This document shows positions 5,905 through 8,804 of a stretch of DNA of 8,804 bases, piece after piece; the first letter of the stretch is position 1, and each line of letters opens with the position of its first letter. A program made the translations under genes and the position numbers. Under the pieces are notes generated by a model. It ran no database searches. It saw nothing but the letters and a program-made list of their open reading frames with translations, and had not been told where the DNA came from. Where the stretch lies: the NCBI GenBank assembly GCA_017385345.1, contig JAFNRY010000112.1:1-8804 (forward strand), given 5' to 3'. The stretch is from Kiritimatiellia bacterium. GTDB lineage: Bacteria; Verrucomicrobiota; Kiritimatiellia; RFP12; UBA1067.

Positions 5905-6935
5905 GATATTGCGGACGCCTCGCGCCGAGTCCGACCGGCGCGCTGCACATCGGCAACGCGAGGACTTTCATGATAGCGTGGCTCCGCGCCCGTTCGCTCG
6001 GAGGGTGCGTGATCATGCGCATCGAAGATCTCGACCATCCGCGCGACAAGCCGGCCGCAACGGAGGCGATGCTTGACGATCTGCGCTGGCTCGGATTCGA
6101 CTGGGACGAGGAAATGAGACAGTCCGGACGCCGTGCGATCTACCGGGAGGCGCTCGAGGAGCTTCGCCGCAAAAAACTCGCGTATCCCTGCATCTGCACC
6201 CGCCGCGACGTCGAAAACGCGCAAAGCGCCCCGCACGCCGGAGAGCAACTGCGCTACCCCGGCACGTGCAGAGGAAGATTCGATTCGTACTGGGAGGCCG
6301 CGGCAAACATGGATCGCGACGCCCTTCCATGCTGGCGCTTCGCCGTCGAGCGCGGAACGCACGTGGACTTCGAAGACGTCTTCTCCGGAAAATACTCGCA
6401 GGACGTTTTCGCCGCGCTCGGCGACTTCCCGCTCGCCCGCGATCCGGACGGCGCTGGATACACGCTCGCCGCAACCGTGGACGATCTGGCGACAGGGGTC
6501 ACGGAAGTCGTCCGCGGCGACGATCTTCTGCCGGCAACGCCGCCGCAGATACTCGTAGCACGCGCGCTGCAGGCCGGACGCGGACTGCGCTACTGCCACG
6601 TCCCGATAGTCACCGGACCGGACGGACGCCGGCTCGCAAAACGGCACGGAGACACGCGAATCGCCTCGTACCGTGCGGCCGGCGTTCCGCCGGAAGCGAT
6701 TATCGGCGCCCTCGCCGCCTCGTGCGGCTGGATTCCCGAAGGCGAACGGGCCACCTTGACATCGCTGATCCCGGCATTCTCGCTCGACACCATACCGCAC
6801 GAGCCGCTGGTCTGGTCTTTTGACAGGGTAAAGACGCAGCCGGAAGTGCGAAACTCCGCGCAAGGAGAGGCCGCGCACCGTCTCCCGCCCGATCCGCAAG
6901 CGTCATCCGTCCGGGGAAAGCGCGATTTGCTATAA
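5877..6935 (+). CDS. gluQRS: Glutamyl-Q tRNA(Asp) synthetase
   Basis: This GluRS paralogue lacks an anticodon-binding domain and attaches glutamate to queuosine at position 34 of tRNA(Asp). Class I motifs are visible: GRLAPSPTGALHIGNAR (13-29, the HIGH-type motif), RIEDLDHPR (48-56), and the KMSKS-type loop RLAKRHGDT with K255. The zinc-binding set specific to this family is intact: C105-x-C107, then Y127-x3-C131. Length is 352 residues against about 300 for E. coli GluQ-RS. The extra length is a C-terminal tail (about 310-352) that is low in recognisable motifs and richer in codons uncommon elsewhere here (cga, caa, tca, cta, ttg). The ATG lies 28 bases inside the zincin gene, with only a weak ggag 14 bases upstream. 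It is the only start leaving a normal-length lead into the conserved GRLAPSPTG. Nine bases separate it from gmk. Confidence 0.92.
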   Translation: MEEVLARKVGYCGRLAPSPTGALHIGNARTFMIAWLRARSLGGCVIMRIEDLDHPRDKPAATEAMLDDLRWLGFDWDEEMRQSGRRAIYREALEELRRKKLAYPCICTRRDVENAQSAPHAGEQLRYPGTCRGRFDSYWEAAANMDRDALPCWRFAVERGTHVDFEDVFSGKYSQDVFAALGDFPLARDPDGAGYTLAATVDDLATGVTEVVRGDDLLPATPPQILVARALQAGRGLRYCHVPIVTGPDGRRLAKRHGDTRIASYRAAGVPPEAIIGALAASCGWIPEGERATLTSLIPAFSLDTIPHEPLVWSFDRVKTQPEVRNSAQGEAAHRLPPDPQASSVRGKRDLL

Positions 6936-6936
6936 T
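6928..6936 (+). promoter_or_regulatory. Extended -10 promoter element upstream of gmk
   Basis: TGCTATAAT is a perfect match to the sigma-70 extended -10 consensus (TGnTATAAT) and overlaps the gluQRS stop codon. No TTGACA-like -35 hexamer is seen at the usual 16-18 base spacing, which extended -10 promoters tolerate. Transcription would begin about seven bases downstream, near 6942-6944, so the mRNA would start at or within a few bases of the gmk ATG at 6945. Confidence 0.6.
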
Positions 6937-6944
6937 TCGACGCG

Positions 6945-7547
6945 ATGCAAAAGACCAAACCATTGTTCATCGTCCTGTCCGCGCCGAGCGGTTGCGGAAA
7001 ATCGACGCTGATAGACATGCTCCTCCAGGAATACCACGACATCGTGTATTCTATAAGCTGCACGACCCGCAAACCGCGCGGCGAAGAGGAAGACGGCATA
7101 GACTACCATTTCCTCTCCCGCGAACGGTTTCTCGAGCTCGCCGGACGGAACGCGTTCATAGAATACGCCGAAGTGCACGGCAACTACTACGGCACGCTAA
7201 AAGCGCCTGTGGAGGAAGTGCTCGCCGAAGGCAACTCGATGATCCTCGACATAGACGTGCAGGGCGCCGGACGCGTCCGCGACTACGTACGCGCGCTGGC
7301 GGATTCCGATCCCATGAAGGCCGGCTACGTGGACATATTCCTGATGCCGCCTTCCATGGAAGAGTTGCGCGCAAGACTCGAACACCGCGGAACCGACACT
7401 CCGGAGACGATCGAACGGCGCCTGGCCAATGCGGAGGGCGAAATCGCACGCGCCGGCGAATACATGCACAAAGTCGTGAACGACGATCTCGCAATCGCCT
7501 ACAAGAGACTCTGCGATCTGATCGACGTCCATTCCGGGAGGATGTAA
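6945..7547 (+). CDS. gmk: Guanylate kinase
   Basis: This cytoplasmic enzyme phosphorylates GMP to GDP using ATP; the protein is 200 residues long. The P-loop SAPSGCGKST (residues 12-21) is followed by the GMP-binding region with SCTTRKPRG and DGIDYHFLS (38-58), then FIEYAEVHGNYYGT with the Glu and Tyr contacts to the base. The Walker B-like LDIDVQGA and the lid RLEHRGTDTPETIERRL complete the fold. Between QGAGRVRDY and FLMPPS there are about eight to ten more residues than in the E. coli type (an acidic ALADSDPMKAG loop). No Shine-Dalgarno sequence precedes the ATG; the nine bases before it are the downstream part of an extended -10 promoter, which suggests a leaderless or very short-leader transcript. 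The oxidoreductase gene starts two bases after its stop, not the rpoZ or coaBC genes often found next to gmk. Confidence 0.95.
   Translation: MQKTKPLFIVLSAPSGCGKSTLIDMLLQEYHDIVYSISCTTRKPRGEEEDGIDYHFLSRERFLELAGRNAFIEYAEVHGNYYGTLKAPVEEVLAEGNSMILDIDVQGAGRVRDYVRALADSDPMKAGYVDIFLMPPSMEELRARLEHRGTDTPETIERRLANAEGEIARAGEYMHKVVNDDLAIAYKRLCDLIDVHSGRM
7537..7541 (+). promoter_or_regulatory. Ribosome binding site that decides a GTG start
   Basis: GGAGG, within the final gmk codons, sits eight bases before GTG 7550. The next in-frame ATG (7574) would remove the first eight residues and begin immediately before the Rossmann glycine motif, and it has no comparable site, so GTG 7550 is preferred. Confidence 0.75.
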
Positions 7548-7549
7548 AC

Positions 7550-8611
7550 GTGGAAAAGCGGCTGAAATACGCCATGGTCGGCGGCGGCGCGGGTTCTTTC
7601 ATCGGACCGGTCCACAGAATGGCCGTGCGTCTCGACGATCTGGCCGATCTCATAGACGGGTGCTATTCGTCCAAAGACGACTGGCGCGCCATGATCGAAC
7701 GCGTCAAAGGGGAAGCGGATTTCGTCGCGGTATGCACACCAAACGACTCCCACTACCCGATAGCCAAGGCGGCTCTCGAAGCGGGAATGGACGTCATGTG
7801 CGAAAAGCCGCTTTCGCTGACCGTGGCCGAAGCCGAAGAACTCGGACGCATCGCCGGCGAAGGTGGGCGCATGCTCGCTATACCGTTCACGTACACCGGA
7901 GCGCCGATGGTGAAACTCGCGCGCGATCTGGTGGCGCGCGGCGAACTCGGCGCGATATGCAAAACCGTAATCGAGTACCAGCAGGGAAGCTTCCGCAAAA
8001 TAGACTTCTCCAAGCCTCTCGACAAGCGCAATGCTTGGAAAATGGATCCGGCGCGATCCGGCCCGAGTTGCGTCGTGGCCGATATCGGCGTGCATGCCTT
8101 TACATTGGCCGAATACATAACAGGCCTGAAGACGGAATCCATCCTCGCCGACCTTTCTTCTTTCGCGCCGGGCAACAGACTCGACGACGACGCCTCGATC
8201 CTGATGCGGTTCTCCGGCGGGGCGAAAGCGTCCATCGTGACATCGAAGATCGCCACCGGCGAAGACAACGGCGTCAGGGTCCGCATCTACGGAGACAGGG
8301 CTTCGCTGTTCTGGGAGCAAGAGTCGCCGGAGCGTCTCGTCGTAAAATACGCAACCGGGCCCGACAGGACGTACCGGCGCGGAGCGAAATATCTTGCGGC
8401 GGAATGGCCGGCGGCGGCGGCGCGCATTCCCGCAGGGCATCCCGAAGGCTTCATCGAGGCGTTCGCCAACATCTACCGCGAATTCTGCGCCGCCGTGCGC
8501 GACAGGAAGCCGCACGATTTCCCGGGCGCCCGGGAAGGAGTTCGGGCAATGCGATTCGTGGAAGCGGCCGTCGCCTCGAGCGCGGCCGACGGCGTCTGGC
8601 GAAGGATATGA
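7550..8611 (+). CDS. Gfo/Idh/MocA family NAD(P)-dependent oxidoreductase
   Basis: This probable cytoplasmic sugar or inositol-type dehydrogenase has 353 residues. The N-terminal Rossmann fold begins with AMVGGGAGSFIGPVHRMA (8-25), and CTPNDSHY precedes CEKP (84-87), whose lysine is the conserved catalytic residue. The C-terminal domain holds the active-site DIGVHAF (D178, H182), the DLSSF-x-PGNRLDDDASILMRF region and GHPEGFIEAFANIYREF. This set matches the larger GGGxGxFIGxVHRMAxRLD subgroup. Compared with that subgroup as I recall it, about 20 residues are missing just after YSS (39-41), where the helix between the second and third Rossmann strands should be. GTG is the start, supported by GGAGG eight bases upstream. 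Substrate cannot be told from sequence. The fumarase gene follows four bases after its stop. Confidence 0.9.
   Translation: MEKRLKYAMVGGGAGSFIGPVHRMAVRLDDLADLIDGCYSSKDDWRAMIERVKGEADFVAVCTPNDSHYPIAKAALEAGMDVMCEKPLSLTVAEAEELGRIAGEGGRMLAIPFTYTGAPMVKLARDLVARGELGAICKTVIEYQQGSFRKIDFSKPLDKRNAWKMDPARSGPSCVVADIGVHAFTLAEYITGLKTESILADLSSFAPGNRLDDDASILMRFSGGAKASIVTSKIATGEDNGVRVRIYGDRASLFWEQESPERLVVKYATGPDRTYRRGAKYLAAEWPAAAARIPAGHPEGFIEAFANIYREFCAAVRDRKPHDFPGAREGVRAMRFVEAAVASSAADGVWRRI
8519..8536 (+). repeat. 18-bp perfect palindrome inside the oxidoreductase gene
   Basis: The 18 bases TTCCCGGGCGCCCGGGAA read identically on both strands and encode part of DFPGARE near the C-terminus, about 75 bases before the stop. 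There is no following T-run, so it does not look like an intrinsic terminator. In GC-rich coding DNA it may be chance. Confidence 0.85.
8602..8606 (+). promoter_or_regulatory. Ribosome binding site for the fumarase gene
   Basis: AAGGA ends nine bases before ATG 8616. The nearer ATG at 8608, which overlaps the oxidoreductase stop, reaches a stop codon after three codons and is therefore not the start. Confidence 0.65.
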
Positions 8612-8615
8612 CGGC

Positions 8616-8804
8616 ATGACATCGCGAAACACAGAAACCTTGGCGAAGCTGATCGCGGAAACGTCCTCGTCTCTGCCGGACGACGTACTGGCCGCGCTCC
8701 GCGCCGCCAAACGCCGCGAAGACGAAAGCTCGTCGGCCAGCCACATTCTCTCTACGATTCTCGCCAACTGCGAACTCGCCCGCAAATCGGGTACGCCGCT
8801 GTGC
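8616..8804 (+). CDS. Class I fumarate hydratase, alpha subunit/domain (3' end outside window)
   Basis: The first 63 residues of a class I (Fe-S) fumarase/tartrate dehydratase alpha region run off the right edge. LPDDVLAALRAAKRRED (20-36) followed by ILSTILANCELARKSGTPLC (44-63) matches the conserved N-terminal pattern of this family, in which an acidic helix leads to an ENAEIAR-type segment and then to P-x-CQDTG. The last codon in the window (C63) would be the first cysteine ligand of the [4Fe-4S] cluster. The enzyme interconverts fumarate and malate in the cytoplasm; some relatives use tartrate, and the visible part cannot separate these, nor a two-subunit from a fused enzyme. ATG 8616 has AAGGA nine bases upstream and lies four bases after the oxidoreductase stop. 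Confidence 0.78.
   Translation, partial: MTSRNTETLAKLIAETSSSLPDDVLAALRAAKRREDESSSASHILSTILANCELARKSGTPLC

Noticed and set aside
5784..6899. 371-codon open frame on the minus strand opposite gluQRS
   Set aside because: The plus-strand frame carries all GluQRS motifs; the antisense product is Arg-rich without domains.
6992..7549. In-frame extension upstream of the oxidoreductase
   Set aside because: It is a shadow of gmk; GGAGG before GTG 7550 and the Rossmann motif shortly after define the true start.
8608..8619. ATGA overlap as a start of the gene after the oxidoreductase
   Set aside because: The frame stops after three codons; the fumarase reading starts at 8616.
7499..8785. 428-codon open frame on the minus strand
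   Set aside because: It lies wholly opposite the oxidoreductase and fumarase genes, has no recognisable motif, and such antisense frames are expected in GC-rich DNA with strongly biased third positions.

Overview
This is a GC-rich window in which ten genes lie head to tail on the plus strand with essentially no intergenic DNA; no gap exceeds about 10 bases. An outer-membrane (Gram-negative type) bacterium is implied by the MlaE-MlaF-MCE lipid-transport cassette. The DUF1570-like zincin, the enlarged guanylate kinase and the oxidoreductase subtype lead me to suspect the PVC superphylum (Kiritimatiellota, Verrucomicrobiota or Lentisphaerota), but this is inference from family resemblance and was not searched. 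The class I Fe-S fumarase start at the right edge would fit an anaerobic or microaerophilic lifestyle.

Layout. 1-996: 3' part of a class II poly(A)/CCA nucleotidyltransferase carrying the poly(A)-polymerase-type signature. 993-1793: single-pass membrane protein of YfgM/TPR type with a periplasmic Ala-Pro-Lys repeat tail. 1790-2608, 2614-3378 and 3380-4456: MlaE permease, MlaF ATPase and an MCE-domain (MlaD-like) protein with a long helical C-terminus built on a 35-residue repeat. 4456-5904: predicted exported HExxH zincin (DUF1570-like). 5877-6935: glutamyl-queuosine tRNA(Asp) synthetase. 6945-7547: guanylate kinase. 7550-8611: Gfo/Idh/MocA oxidoreductase. 8616 to the edge: start of the class I fumarate hydratase alpha subunit/domain.

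The first seven genes are joined by ATGA or TGATG overlaps, by 1-5 base gaps or by a 28-base overlap, so they look like one translationally coupled operon. A consensus extended -10 element (TGCTATAAT) lies across the gluQRS stop codon, just before gmk. It would start a second transcript almost exactly at the gmk ATG, which has no Shine-Dalgarno sequence, so gmk may be read from a leaderless mRNA.

The most distinctive part is the lipid-transport block. The inner-membrane permease, ATPase and MCE subunit are present, but no MlaB or MlaC is encoded here. They are flanked by a membrane-anchored TPR protein and a predicted periplasmic metallopeptidase-like protein, both coupled to them by start/stop overlaps. 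These two are candidate accessory parts of this MCE system. The remaining genes (RNA 3' end processing, tRNA modification, nucleotide metabolism, central carbon) look like housekeeping genes packed into the same directon. I found no tRNA, rRNA, CRISPR array, insertion sequence or convincing terminator.
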